Assembly: GCF_900099995.1 (NCBI RefSeq)
Contig: NZ_FNCZ01000003.1
Location: forward strand, 334,355 to 398,354
Source: Winogradskyella thalassocola
Lineage (GTDB): Bacteria; Bacteroidota; Bacteroidia; Flavobacteriales; Flavobacteriaceae
DNA: 64,000 bases
Reading direction: 5' to 3'
How positions within the stretch are numbered: position 1 is the stretch's first letter; every line of letters starts with the position of its first letter. A model generated the notes under the pieces. It saw only the letters and a list, made by a program, of their open reading frames with translations. It was not told the origin of the DNA and made no database searches. Below, piece after piece: positions 53,546-63,112 of the stretch. The position numbers were made by a program, and so were the translations under genes.

Positions 53546-54883
53546 ATGATTTACACCATTATTGATGTTGAAACCACAGGACAAAGCAATCGCATGACTG
53601 AGATTTCAATTTTTAAATTTAACGGAGATACCGTAATAGACGAGTTTACATCACTAATAAATCCGGAAACTTATATTCCACAGCATATTACAGCACTCAC
53701 AGGGATCGATGACCATATGGTTGCTGACGCTCCGCGGTTTGCAGAGGTTGCAGACGATATTATAAACATTACTGAAGGAGCCATATTTGTGGCGCATAAC
53801 GTGAATTTCGATTATAAAGTGATTAGTGGGGAATTCAGTAGAATTGGTTTAGAATTCAACAGAAAGAAACTCTGTACGGTTCGTTTATCGCGACGCTTAT
53901 TACCAGGACATCGGTCTTACAGTTTAGGGAAATTATGTAGTGCTTTAGAGATTAATTTGGTGGGCAGACACAGAGCCAGAGGCGATGCCGAAGCCACCAC
54001 TATTTTATTCGAATTACTATTACAACAACCTGAAGCTTCAGATGTTTTTAAGGAATTTTTAAACAAGAATTCTAAAGAAGCCACCTTACCTCCTAACCTA
54101 CCTAAAGAAACGTTTGAAGCCTTGCCAGATACCGCAGGCATCTATTATTTTAAGGATAAGAAAGGAATTGTCATTTATGTCGGTAAAGCCATAAACATTA
54201 AAAAAAGAGTGCTTAGCCATTTTTATAGTAAAACAAAAAAGGCGCAAGATATGGTGAGAGAAACGCGCGATATCGATTTTGAAAGTTCTGGTAGCGAATT
54301 AATAGCACTACTTATGGAAGATGCCGCCATTAAGCACCATTTTCCGAGGTACAATAAAGTCGCGAAACGCACTATACAATCCTTTGCCATATTCTCGTAT
54401 GAAGACCGAAAAGGAATTCTACATTTAGCTAGTAATAAAAGCCGTTTAGTGCCTAATCCTATCGTGACATTATTTAGCATAAGAGAAGTGCGTGCCTATT
54501 TAGAAAAGATGTGTGAGAAGCATAACTTATGTCCTAAATACTGCCATTTACAAGAGTCGGTTTCGGAATGTTCGCATTTCAACATCAAAAACTGTAAAGG
54601 GATTTGTAAAGATGAGGAAACTGTAGAAGATTACAATAACAGAGTTCTTGAGGCTATTCATGATATGTCAGATCAAAAGAGCGATATCATTGTAAGAGAA
54701 AAAGGCAGACACGATAATGAGGAAGCCTTCGTTATGGTGAAAAACGGCGACTATTTAGGTTATGGTTTTGTTGATAAAGAAGAGACTATTAACCACATTG
54801 ATGATTTAGATACCTTCCTGATTCCTCAGAAAAACAATATGGATATTCAGAAGATTTTGAGATCGCGTTTGTTGGATTTGTAG
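53546..54883 (+). CDS. Exonuclease/GIY-YIG fusion nuclease (DnaQ-like plus UvrC/Cho-like)
   Basis: The 445-residue protein starts with a DEDDh exonuclease: ExoI IIDVETTGQSNRMTEI (Asp7, Glu9), ExoII IFVAHNVNFDYKVI, ExoIII with HRARGDAEAT. From about 193 a GIY-YIG nuclease domain: DTAGIYYFKDKKGIVIYVGKAINIKKR and a downstream Glu in LIALLMEDAAIKHHFPRYN. A cysteine cluster CEKHNLCPKYCHLQ / CSHFNIKNCKGIC lies near 330-365, like the UvrC/Cho metal site. It probably acts in nucleotide excision repair or DNA processing. This domain union is known in Bacteroidota; all key residues are intact. Confidence 0.9.
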   Translation: MIYTIIDVETTGQSNRMTEISIFKFNGDTVIDEFTSLINPETYIPQHITALTGIDDHMVADAPRFAEVADDIINITEGAIFVAHNVNFDYKVISGEFSRIGLEFNRKKLCTVRLSRRLLPGHRSYSLGKLCSALEINLVGRHRARGDAEATTILFELLLQQPEASDVFKEFLNKNSKEATLPPNLPKETFEALPDTAGIYYFKDKKGIVIYVGKAINIKKRVLSHFYSKTKKAQDMVRETRDIDFESSGSELIALLMEDAAIKHHFPRYNKVAKRTIQSFAIFSYEDRKGILHLASNKSRLVPNPIVTLFSIREVRAYLEKMCEKHNLCPKYCHLQESVSECSHFNIKNCKGICKDEETVEDYNNRVLEAIHDMSDQKSDIIVREKGRHDNEEAFVMVKNGDYLGYGFVDKEETINHIDDLDTFLIPQKNNMDIQKILRSRLLDL

Positions 54884-54921
54884 TTGGTTAGTTTTTGGTT
54901 GATGGTTTTTGGTTGTTGGTG

Positions 54922-54986
54922 TTCTCGATATGTAACAATTGTCGCTTCGGGTGAAATTCCTTTTTCTTGGAATTTTGTATCGAGAA
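54922..54986. repeat. Variant of the dispersed inverted-repeat element
   Basis: Outer arms TTCTCGATA (54922-54930) and TATCGAGAA (54978-54986) are perfectly inverted, with an inner AAATTCC/GGAATTT stem. The GTTCTCGATA end is shared with the other copies, but the GC hairpin is replaced. Confidence 0.55.
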
Positions 54987-55036
54987 GCTCACTTATTTAA
55001 AAGACTCTAAAAGACATAAAAGTCTCTACCACAAAA

Positions 55037-55065
55037 GAAAACAGCACCATAAAAGGGCTGTTTTC
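55037..55065. terminator. Bidirectional hairpin between convergent genes
   Basis: Perfect 9-bp stem GAAAACAGC (55037-55045) / GCTGTTTTC (55057-55065). It lies between the exonuclease-GIY-YIG gene (ends 54883) and the convergent hypothetical gene (ends 55090). The T-run is short on both strands (TTTTC and TTTTCTTTTG). Confidence 0.55.
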
Positions 55066-55089
55066 AACTCAGAAAATAAGATATCTAAT

Positions 55090-55614
55090 CTATAGCGTTA
55101 GGGAAATAGATTTCGATTTATTTTCCTTCTTTAGGGTTATAATGTAAGTAATCTCCGCTCCATTAGTATGCTCATAATTAACAGTGCAGCTGCTATTAAG
55201 AAACGCCCATCCTGGATAATCTTTTGCTAGTTGACTGCTTATTGTTAATGGAATTCGTACATCTTCGTAGTATTCTTCAGAACTCAAAATAACACCTTTA
55301 GTATCATAAATGGCAGTGATAGAATTGTCGCTCGATTGAAAATTAACAGTGTACGTCATAGACTTGTTCTTACTATAAACAGGATCTTTTGAGACATCAA
55401 AATCGGCCGCTACTTTTTGTAATTTCTTAATAGAAACCGCTAAAGGTTGTGCTGCGGTAAGTTCTAAATTTAAATACTGTTCGTTGAGAACTGAAATGGA
55501 ACGCGGTGTATAATCCTTGTCGTTAAACTGAGACGTTTCCATTGCTAAATCATTTTGCGCTGAACTAAGGTTGGCAAGTCCTAAAAAAATTAAACCAAGA
55601 AGACATGTTTTCAT
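55090..55614 (-). CDS. Secreted protein with PepSY-like C-terminus
   Basis: The 174-residue protein has a signal peptide (MKTCLLGLIFLGLANLSSAQ). The C-terminal part VRIPLTISSQLAKDYPGWAFLNSSCTVNYEHTNGAEITYIITLKKENK resembles the PepSY-like (PF11396-type) pattern of a helix ending DYPGW followed by beta strands. Function unknown. It is separate from the downstream TPR-HTH regulator gene by 206 bp, and stands alone. Confidence 0.6.
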   Translation of the reverse strand: MKTCLLGLIFLGLANLSSAQNDLAMETSQFNDKDYTPRSISVLNEQYLNLELTAAQPLAVSIKKLQKVAADFDVSKDPVYSKNKSMTYTVNFQSSDNSITAIYDTKGVILSSEEYYEDVRIPLTISSQLAKDYPGWAFLNSSCTVNYEHTNGAEITYIITLKKENKSKSISLTL

Positions 55615-55820
55615 AAGTGATACGGTTTTAGAGTGGTACTTAATAATTAAAGTGGTAATAGCATTATTCTAAATAAACACGTTGTATAAATAGAACACTG
55701 CTAAAGTAAAAGTTAAGTAAGGCACAACCGCATAATCGATATAGACCACTGATGTACAGGCGATAGACATTTAATAGACAGTTCCGTAATTTGAATTATA
55801 ATTACCTAGTAATAAACAAT

Positions 55821-57578
55821 TTATAGATTTTGAATAAAGAAATCCAAATCCGTTTCTTCTGAGAGTTCAAGTTTTTTTCTTAGGCGATAGCGACTGGTGT
55901 TTAAGGACGCTAAGGTGATATTTTGAAGGGTCGCAATACTTCGACTTTCAATTTTTAATCGAATTAACGAGCACAGTCTAATCTCGTTTTTGCTTAAATT
56001 TGGATAGCGCTTTGTCAATTTACTGTAAAACGCATCGCTCAGTTTATCTAAGCGTTCAAAAAATTCTTGCGTATCGCTATCAACGCTTATTTTATTTGAA
56101 ATGGCTAAATCAAGGTCATTAATTAATTCCGGACGCGCTTCTGAATTCGCTTGTTTTATAACTTCTAATTGGTCGGCGAGCGATTTAGCCCAATCCTGAT
56201 CTTGCGTGAGTTTAATGGCAAAATCAGACAAATCACGTTCTTTAGATTTAATCTCAGAATTAAGCTGTTCTACCTTTAAGGCAGAGTTTTCAAGGAGTTG
56301 TTCTGCCAATAATTGTTTGTTCTTAGCATTTATAAGGTGCTGCCGTCTACTAATAATTAGTGAAACTAAGACAATTATAAAAATCGAAGACAAAAGTCCT
56401 ATAAACCAAAGTTTAGCACGTTGGTTTTTAATCATGTTTTCCTTTTGAATCCGGTCGATTTTAAAATTTAATTCAATTTTATCTATCGTAATATCATTCA
56501 ATTCCTCTTGCCATTTTTTATCAGCATGATTCAATATCGTTTGAAGACTGTCCGAAATATGTTCAATTTGCTTAACAGTTGTATATGCCGCTGGAATATT
56601 AGTTTTAGCACGTAAGAGTACTTCTTTAGCTCTTAAATATTCTAATTTAGAACTAGAGCTCAGATTATTATTGCTTTCTTGAAGCTTTATGATGCTGTCT
56701 AAGAAATTCAAAGTGCGCTGTGCTGCCTCTAGTTTGTTTAAATGCGTATTGGTCGTCACCAATTGCGATCCTGCACTAATTAACCTTGGAATGTCATTTT
56801 CTAACGTTTCTTCGTTAATGGCTGTTTTAAAAAAATCAAAATTTTGCTGATATAAGGCCTGGGCTTTTTCATAATCCTCTTGGTCGGTATAAATATCAGC
56901 AACATTATCGCGTATACTCCCATTTAAAGTGTGCTTAGGGAATTTAGACGTTGTAAGTGCATAAGCACGTTTAAAGAAATACATGGCAGAATCCAGATCC
57001 TTTTTGTGCCAATAAAAAAAGAGGCCATAATTATTTATGGACGATGGATGGTAAATATAATTCAGGTTCTTTGAAAACAATATATTCACTTTGTGCTGAA
57101 TTGCTGCACTATCTAATAAACCTAGCTTAGCATAATTTTCAGCAAGTATACTTCGGGCATAACTACGCATCTCCATAAATTTGTTGCGTTCTGTGAGGCT
57201 TAGTTCAGTTTCATGAGCTTCATAATACCTAAAAAAGTCAAGATATGATTTTATAGATTCCTTCGGGAAACCCACTTCTCTAAACCAATTGCCAGAATGC
57301 AAATAACTGTCTAAAACGAATTTGGCATGCCCTTCAATATGATTTAAGAGATCTAAACGTTTAAAATGAAGTGATAAATAGCGCTGCATTTCAGCATCAG
57401 AAAACGAGACGCGTCGATACGTTTTTATATCATTTTCAGGAAACACAGATGCCATGGAATCACTAATCTGTTCGTACTGTTTAAAATAGGTATCACTAGT
57501 AAGCGTGGTAGTTTGTGACCACAATGGAAAAATTACTACGGCGAAAAAAAACAAGAATGACGTATAATACTTAAGCAT
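55821..57578 (-). CDS. Membrane-spanning TPR/HTH regulator
   Basis: The 585-residue protein starts with a signal peptide (LFFFAVVIFPLWSQ), then TPR-like helices to about 380 (for example NSIRDNVADIYTDQEDYEKAQALYQQNF). A transmembrane segment (LWFIGLLSSIFIIVLVSLII, about 385-405), a coiled coil (LLAEQLLENSALKVEQLNSEIKSKERDLSDF) and a C-terminal HTH follow: LTKRYPNLSKNEIRLCSLIRLKIESRSIATLQNITLASLNTSRYRLRKKL. The last part is LuxR-type in character. It is the same architecture as the PUL regulator at 10624, but without a SusC/SusD partner beside it. An 11-bp tandem repeat lies 107 bp upstream. Confidence 0.75.
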   Translation of the reverse strand: MLKYYTSFLFFFAVVIFPLWSQTTTLTSDTYFKQYEQISDSMASVFPENDIKTYRRVSFSDAEMQRYLSLHFKRLDLLNHIEGHAKFVLDSYLHSGNWFREVGFPKESIKSYLDFFRYYEAHETELSLTERNKFMEMRSYARSILAENYAKLGLLDSAAIQHKVNILFSKNLNYIYHPSSINNYGLFFYWHKKDLDSAMYFFKRAYALTTSKFPKHTLNGSIRDNVADIYTDQEDYEKAQALYQQNFDFFKTAINEETLENDIPRLISAGSQLVTTNTHLNKLEAAQRTLNFLDSIIKLQESNNNLSSSSKLEYLRAKEVLLRAKTNIPAAYTTVKQIEHISDSLQTILNHADKKWQEELNDITIDKIELNFKIDRIQKENMIKNQRAKLWFIGLLSSIFIIVLVSLIISRRQHLINAKNKQLLAEQLLENSALKVEQLNSEIKSKERDLSDFAIKLTQDQDWAKSLADQLEVIKQANSEARPELINDLDLAISNKISVDSDTQEFFERLDKLSDAFYSKLTKRYPNLSKNEIRLCSLIRLKIESRSIATLQNITLASLNTSRYRLRKKLELSEETDLDFFIQNL

Positions 57579-57684
57579 TAATTATCAATAAGTTAGACAG
57601 GTCTAAATATACTTATTTTTTAAGGACCTATGACAGATACTTTTTCAGAGCAAATCCTTAAAATAAATTCCCATTGCGCACACT

Positions 57685-57735
57685 CGGGTCATAAGCGTAT
57701 CTTAAGCGGGTCATAAGCGGGTGATAAGCGGGTTC
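57685..57735. repeat. Tandem 11-bp repeat upstream of the TPR/HTH regulator
   Basis: Consensus CGGGTCATAAG. Unit 1 (57685-57695) CGGGTCATAAG, unit 2 (57696-57706) CGTATCTTAAG, unit 3 (57707-57717) CGGGTCATAAG, unit 4 (57718-57728) CGGGTGATAAG, then a partial CGGGTTC (57729-57735). The 11-bp spacing keeps all copies on about the same face of the helix, which suits a protein-binding array. Confidence 0.85.
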
Positions 57736-57803
57736 GCTATTGAAAATTCTTACATCATTATATAATGTATCGATTTAAGCTACGATTTAACGTTCAACAT
57801 ACA

Positions 57804-60326
57804 CTAGGCTTCTTTTCGTAATACAGCTAAAGGAGAACTACTTAATACCGATCGTATATTACTTAAACCAATAGCCATTACTAACACTGTTATACCTGGT
57901 AAAATCACTAAAAAAGGAATCATTGACGGAGCAAAAGGTTCATTAAATACTAATAATGCCAAACAAAGACTACTAATTAAGGCTAATAGAATACCGACTA
58001 AACTACCTAACAATCCTAAAAACAAGTATTCTAAAGCTGAAATTTTTAGAATCTGTGCATTTTTAGCACCAAGGGTTCGCAACAAAACGCTCTCTTTTAT
58101 ACGCTGGTACTTGCTCGTTCGAACAGAACCAATTAATACAATAATACCAGTGATAATACTGAAGAACGCCATAAAATTAATAACCCAAGACACTTTATCT
58201 AGAATATCTTCTACGATAGTATACACCTGACGTAAATCTATAATGGACACATTAGGGAATTCGGCCACTAAATCGCGTTGTAATGCCGCAGAACTAGCTT
58301 CATCAGCTGCATTTGTAGAAATAACACGAAATTGTGGCGCTTGCTCAAGTGCTCCAACAGGAAATACAAAATTAAAATTAGGTTGTAATTGTCTCCAATC
58401 TACTTTCCGTATACTACCAACCGTAGTTTCCATAAGGACACCTTGCACATTAAACGTAATGTTATCACCAATATCTATACCGTCTTCCACAAGATTATCT
58501 GCTATCGAAACTAGTATCGGAGCATTAGGAGTGGTGTGTGATGTCCACTCACCTTCCAAGAGTTCTTCAGAATCTATCATGGCATCACGATACGTGCTTC
58601 TAAATTCATGATTTAATATCCAATTCCGCATTTGTTTGGTAGAGTCTTGGCGTAAGTCATTTGCTAAGCGACCTTTTATTTTATGAATACGCATCGTCAC
58701 AATCGGAATACTATTCACAACAGGTAAACCTTTCGCTTTAATACGCGCTTCAACAGTGTCTTGCTGGTCTGATTGCACATCTAAAATGATAATATTAGCA
58801 TTACTAGAGCTCTGCCCTACTTCGGTTTTTGCTAATAGAATATCTTTAGTAAAATACAAAGTGCTAATTAAACAGGTTCCTAAACCAATAGCAACCACTA
58901 AAACAACGGTTTGGTTATTGGGCCTGAATAAATTGAGTAAACTTTGGCGTGCTGCAAAACCCCATCGTTTTGGGAAATAAGTTTTAATCCCCTTAATAAA
59001 TAGCAAGGCAACCCCTGTTAACACTGCAAAAGCAATTAAAGTCGCTAGCATAAACCCTAAAGCATACAGCGCATCGCCTAATAACCAAAATGAAAACAAG
59101 AATAGAAAAATTAAAACTGCGGCAATCACTGCCACACGAACTTTAAAGGGTTCTTGAGCTCCTTTTTCATCCACGCGCAATACTTCTAATGGCGAGACAT
59201 ACCACGTTCTAAGTAATGGTAATAGAGCAAATAAAACGGACATAAATAATCCTAGAAAAACACCAATAAGTATGGGTTGTGCAGAAATTGAAATTTCCAC
59301 CGAAAATGGTAAAAAGTCTTTTAATAAATAGGGAAACAATTCTTGGATACCAATACCAACTAGCGCTCCAATTAATCCACCAACGATACCAATACCAGCA
59401 ATTTGAATTAAGAAAATCAAGAAGCTTTGCATGCGTGAGGCTCCCATGCATTTTAAAACGGCGATAGCACTTAATTTCTCTTTAATATAAATATGAACAG
59501 AGCTCGCAATCCCAATACATCCTAATAATAAGGCAATAAAAGCGGCTAGATTTAGGAATTTACCAACGTTATCATAGCGTTTTCCTAAACGTTCACTAGT
59601 ACTTGTATGCGTGTCTAAATCTGCTTCCTCCTTTTTTAATTGTGGATCTATAATTTTTTCAAACGCTTCTAGGTCAAAAGTTTCAGCCGTTTTATAGAAA
59701 AACTGATATTCTTTACGACTCCCAAACTGTATGAGTCCTGTCGCTTCCATTAAAGCATAAGGCATAATAATCGGAGGAGCTACAGATGTTGAAATAGCCG
59801 TGCTGCCAGGAATCGCTTTTAGTGATCCCAAAATAGGTAATGTTATTGCCCCGACTTTAATAGAATCTCCCGGTTTTACATCAAATTGAAGCATTAAAGT
59901 GGCATCAACTAATGCTCCACCTAAGTCCTGATAAGCATCTGCTGCAGAGCTTGGTTCTGTGTCAATGGTTCCATAAAAAGGAAAGGCGCCATCTAAACCA
60001 CGCACCTTAACCAATTTAGTGCCTCCATTCTTAGGAAAAGCTATCATCGATACAAAGTTGATTTCTTTAGCATCGGGTTGTAGGGAATCTATAATTGTTT
60101 GTGCGCGTTCTGTTGGTTCTTGTCGAGTATCTATCGTATAATCCGCACCCATTAAGGCTTTAGATTGAAGCTTTATATTGTCTTTGAGATTATTACTAAA
60201 TAATTGAATAGATACCACTGCTGCAATACCTAAAATGATAGAAGCCATAAATAGGAACAAACGTACTCTGCTCGCTTTGGCATCTCTCCAAGCCATTTTA
60301 AAAAGCCAGGTTGTATTTTGATTCAT
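57804..60326 (-). CDS. FtsX-type ABC transporter permease (YbbP-like)
   Basis: The 840-residue permease has a first TM near residue 20-45 (VRLFLFMASIILGIAAVVSIQLF), a large periplasmic region, two FtsX domains with several TM helices (about 255-370 and 720-835) and a central pair near 400-450. This is the two-FtsX-core layout of YbbP. No usable substrate motif. It lies 14 bp after the ATPase gene. With the divergent TesA-like esterase the set is the ybbA-ybbP-tesA neighbourhood of many bacteria. It may move lipids or lipoproteins outward; evidence for the actual substrate is lacking. Confidence 0.9.
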   Translation of the reverse strand: MNQNTTWLFKMAWRDAKASRVRLFLFMASIILGIAAVVSIQLFSNNLKDNIKLQSKALMGADYTIDTRQEPTERAQTIIDSLQPDAKEINFVSMIAFPKNGGTKLVKVRGLDGAFPFYGTIDTEPSSAADAYQDLGGALVDATLMLQFDVKPGDSIKVGAITLPILGSLKAIPGSTAISTSVAPPIIMPYALMEATGLIQFGSRKEYQFFYKTAETFDLEAFEKIIDPQLKKEEADLDTHTSTSERLGKRYDNVGKFLNLAAFIALLLGCIGIASSVHIYIKEKLSAIAVLKCMGASRMQSFLIFLIQIAGIGIVGGLIGALVGIGIQELFPYLLKDFLPFSVEISISAQPILIGVFLGLFMSVLFALLPLLRTWYVSPLEVLRVDEKGAQEPFKVRVAVIAAVLIFLFLFSFWLLGDALYALGFMLATLIAFAVLTGVALLFIKGIKTYFPKRWGFAARQSLLNLFRPNNQTVVLVVAIGLGTCLISTLYFTKDILLAKTEVGQSSSNANIIILDVQSDQQDTVEARIKAKGLPVVNSIPIVTMRIHKIKGRLANDLRQDSTKQMRNWILNHEFRSTYRDAMIDSEELLEGEWTSHTTPNAPILVSIADNLVEDGIDIGDNITFNVQGVLMETTVGSIRKVDWRQLQPNFNFVFPVGALEQAPQFRVISTNAADEASSAALQRDLVAEFPNVSIIDLRQVYTIVEDILDKVSWVINFMAFFSIITGIIVLIGSVRTSKYQRIKESVLLRTLGAKNAQILKISALEYLFLGLLGSLVGILLALISSLCLALLVFNEPFAPSMIPFLVILPGITVLVMAIGLSNIRSVLSSSPLAVLRKEA

Positions 60327-60340
60327 ATTGTTTGAAATGT

Positions 60341-61030
60341 TTACAGTACAGCTGTACGTTCGTTGGTTAAAATCTGGCCACCTTTAAGTCTTAAGATTTG
60401 TTGCGTGCGGTTGGCTAAATCCAAATCGTGCGTAATAATCACCAAAGTGGTTCCGGCTTCTTTATTCAACTCAAATAATAATTGAATCACTTTTTCGCCA
60501 GTTTCCTCGTCTAAATTTCCTGTTGGTTCGTCAGCAAATAAAATGGAAGGTGCATTAGCAAAGGCTCTCGCTAAAGCCACACGTTGTTGCTCTCCACCAG
60601 ATAGTTGTGATGGATAATGATGTACACGATCTGCTAAACCTACCTTTTCTAATAAAGCCAGACTGTTCTTAACAGCATCCTTAGAACCTTGTAATTCTAA
60701 CGGGACGCTCACATTTTCAAGCGCTGTGAGGGTTGGTAGCAATTGAAAATTCTGAAATATAAAGCCCACATTCTTATTACGTAATTGTGCGCGTTGGTCT
60801 TCGTTTAAAGTATTCAAATCTTGTCCACAAAGTTCTATGGTACCAGAATTAGGCTGATCTAAACCAGCACATAAGCCTAATAAAGTCGTTTTCCCACTTC
60901 CTGATGGGCCAACAATAGAAAAAATTTGTCCTTTTTCTACGTCAAAAGAAATGTTTTGTAGGACTGTTAATTGTTTGTTACCGCTAGAATATGTCTTTTC
61001 TAGACCAGTTATGTTTAATATCTTTGGCAT
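60341..61030 (-). CDS. ABC transporter ATP-binding protein (YbbA/LolD-like)
   Basis: The 229-residue ATPase has Walker [11 protein letters not shown] (41-50), Q loop [18 protein letters not shown], signature [16 protein letters not shown], Walker [19 protein letters not shown] and H loop ITHDLDLA. It drives the FtsX-type permease next to it. The start codon is only 26 bp from that of the divergent esterase, so the promoters must overlap the other gene's leader or lie in a very tight region. Confidence 0.93.
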   Translation of the reverse strand: MPKILNITGLEKTYSSGNKQLTVLQNISFDVEKGQIFSIVGPSGSGKTTLLGLCAGLDQPNSGTIELCGQDLNTLNEDQRAQLRNKNVGFIFQNFQLLPTLTALENVSVPLELQGSKDAVKNSLALLEKVGLADRVHHYPSQLSGGEQQRVALARAFANAPSILFADEPTGNLDEETGEKVIQLLFELNKEAGTTLVIITHDLDLANRTQQILRLKGGQILTNERTAVL

Positions 61031-61056
61031 ACTAATTTTAATTTATAAGACCATTT

Positions 61057-61794
61057 ATGTCGAAGGCTCAAAATAATCATTTGCATTTAATTTCACCAAT
61101 CTCAACGGCTTCTAAACTCTTAAAGTTTTGTTATTTTATAACAGCCTTTTTATTGGTTGGTTGTGGTGGTGATAAAACAGAGAAAACAACAGAAACCCAA
61201 TCTGAGACACAAACAGAAGACGTGGTCACAACAGATACGAGTACAAAAACCATTCTGTGTTTTGGTGATAGTATCACTGCTGGCTATGGTTTAGATGATA
61301 CCAATGACGCTTTTCCTGGTGTTCTACAACAGAAAATTGATTCTTTAAACTTAAATTATACCATTGTTAATTCTGGAGTTAGCGGAGAAACTACAGCAGG
61401 AGGAAAAGGTAGAATCGACTGGATTTTAAACCAAGATATTGATATCTTTTTATTAGAATTAGGGGCTAACGATGGACTACGTGGTGTTAATCTTGTAGAA
61501 ACGGCCACAAACCTTCAATCTATAATAGATGCCGTAAAATCGAAAAGTCCTAAAACTAAAATTATATTAGCAGGTATGCAATTACCTCCAAATATGGGGC
61601 AAGAATACACAAGAGATTTTAAACAGATCTTTATGAATATTGCAGAAAAAAATGACTTAGCGTTTATTCCTTTTATATTGAAAGATGTTGGAGGTATCAA
61701 AGAACTCAACCAAAACGATGGAATTCATCCTACGGTTGAAGGTCATAAAATACTTGCCAACACCGTTTGGGAAGTTTTAAAGCCGTTACTTTAA
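61057..61794 (+). CDS. GDSL/SGNH-type lysophospholipase/arylesterase (TesA-like)
   Basis: The 245-residue protein has a rather long N-terminus, then a hydrophobic segment and lipobox LVGC (Cys36), so it is a lipoprotein. The SGNH catalytic set is complete: FGDSITAGYGL (Ser72), GVSGETTAGG (Gly), ELGANDGLRG (Asn) and NDGIHPTVEGH (Asp, His). It cleaves acyl-CoA, lysophospholipid or aryl esters. It is divergent from the YbbA/YbbP-like genes, the same pairing as in E. coli. It probably acts at the inner face of the outer membrane or in the periplasm. Confidence 0.9.
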   Translation: MSKAQNNHLHLISPISTASKLLKFCYFITAFLLVGCGGDKTEKTTETQSETQTEDVVTTDTSTKTILCFGDSITAGYGLDDTNDAFPGVLQQKIDSLNLNYTIVNSGVSGETTAGGKGRIDWILNQDIDIFLLELGANDGLRGVNLVETATNLQSIIDAVKSKSPKTKIILAGMQLPPNMGQEYTRDFKQIFMNIAEKNDLAFIPFILKDVGGIKELNQNDGIHPTVEGHKILANTVWEVLKPLL

Positions 61795-61796
61795 TC

Positions 61797-63110
61797 TTAA
61801 ATAATAGTAACCCTAACTTTCTTTTTCTTTAAACGTGTATTGTTTAATTGATCAACTAAACTATCAGCAATACTAACAGGCACGCCAACAAAAGCACAAT
61901 CTTGTTTCAATTCTATAACACCAAGCTGATCTTTAGAGATGTTCCCTTGTTTAAAGAATAGACCCGCAATATCACCTTTAGATATTTTGTCTTTACGACC
62001 ACCAGAAATAAATAAGGTGGTCCAAAACGGAGGCTTAATGTCTTTGGCAGTGTTAACTCTAATGATTTTCGACTTTTCAATAAACTCTGGAAAGACTTCT
62101 CTATCTCCTTTTATAAGATATGCTGTTCCTTTAGAATTGACTCTAGCCGTTCTACCATTTCTATGGGTATATTCTTGATACGCATCAGGAATTTCATAAT
62201 GAATAATATAGCTCATCTCAGGAATATCAATACCTCGTGACGCTAAATCACTAGCCACAAGTATAGATACACTTCCGTTTCTTAATTTTATTAAAGCACG
62301 TTCGCGATCGTGTTGTTCCATACCTCCATAAAAACACGTATGCGCAATGTTCTTTTTGTCTAAAAAACGACTTAAATCTTCGAGACGTTCTTTTTTATTA
62401 CAAAACACAATTCCAGGCTCATTACCTACATGATGTAATAAATCGACTAAGGTATTATGTTTATTTGCCGATGGTGACACCACCGTTTTTATTTCTAGCT
62501 TAGAACTTGGTTTCTCCGTTAAGAAATTTAAGGTCTTAGCTCCATCCATTTTTAAATACTTTGGAATAGAGGCTCCTTGTGTCGCAGAGGTCAGAATGCG
62601 TTTGTTTACATTGGCCAAGTAACTCATGATGTCTTTCATCTCACCTCCTGCTCCTACTTCAATTGAAATATCGAACTCATCAATCACTAAAGTTTTAATG
62701 AATTTGGTGGTAAAACGTGCTTGTTCAAAATGATCTGCTAAACGTCCTGGTGTCCCAATTAAAATGGCAGGTGTATGTTTTAATTCTATTTTATCTTTTG
62801 AAATCGCACGACCTCCATAAATGGCATTGGCCTTATAACCCGATCCCATATTACGAATCACCGTTTCAATTTGAATCGCCAATTCTCTAGAAGGTACAAT
62901 AATTAATGCTTGTACATCTTCACATTCAGGATCTAAGGTTTCTAAAAGCGGTAATAAAAACGCTAAGGTTTTTCCTGTTCCTGTTGGAGATAATAATATT
63001 GTTTTGTCGTTAGCCTCAATAGACGCCAAAGCAGACTCTTGCATTGGATTAAGCTGGTAGATATTTAATTTTTCGAGTATATCTTGCTGTGCTTTGATGT
63101 TATTTGCCAT
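61797..63110 (-). CDS. DEAD-box-type RNA helicase with DbpA RNA-binding domain
   Basis: The 437-residue protein has Q motif LNPMQESAL, motif I LSPTGTGKTLAF, Ia VPSRELAIQ, GTPGRLADH, motif II as VIDEFD (DEFD instead of DEAD), motif III SATQ, IV VFCNKKERL and VI HRNGRTARV. The C-terminal ~75 residues (ISKGDIAGLFFKQGNISKDQLGVIELKQDCAFVGVP) form a DbpA-type RNA-binding domain, so 23S rRNA is a likely substrate. It lies 2 bp downstream of the next helicase and is convergent with the esterase gene. The DEFD core is a mild variant; DECD and similar forms occur in the family. Confidence 0.9.
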   Translation of the reverse strand: MANNIKAQQDILEKLNIYQLNPMQESALASIEANDKTILLSPTGTGKTLAFLLPLLETLDPECEDVQALIIVPSRELAIQIETVIRNMGSGYKANAIYGGRAISKDKIELKHTPAILIGTPGRLADHFEQARFTTKFIKTLVIDEFDISIEVGAGGEMKDIMSYLANVNKRILTSATQGASIPKYLKMDGAKTLNFLTEKPSSKLEIKTVVSPSANKHNTLVDLLHHVGNEPGIVFCNKKERLEDLSRFLDKKNIAHTCFYGGMEQHDRERALIKLRNGSVSILVASDLASRGIDIPEMSYIIHYEIPDAYQEYTHRNGRTARVNSKGTAYLIKGDREVFPEFIEKSKIIRVNTAKDIKPPFWTTLFISGGRKDKISKGDIAGLFFKQGNISKDQLGVIELKQDCAFVGVPVSIADSLVDQLNNTRLKKKKVRVTII

Positions 63111-63112
63111 AA

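Noticed and set aside
58243-58611. 122-codon plus-strand ORF within the FtsX permease gene
   Set aside because: It is an antisense shadow of a well-supported gene, as are those at 20083-20475, 29060-29476 and 14944-15285.
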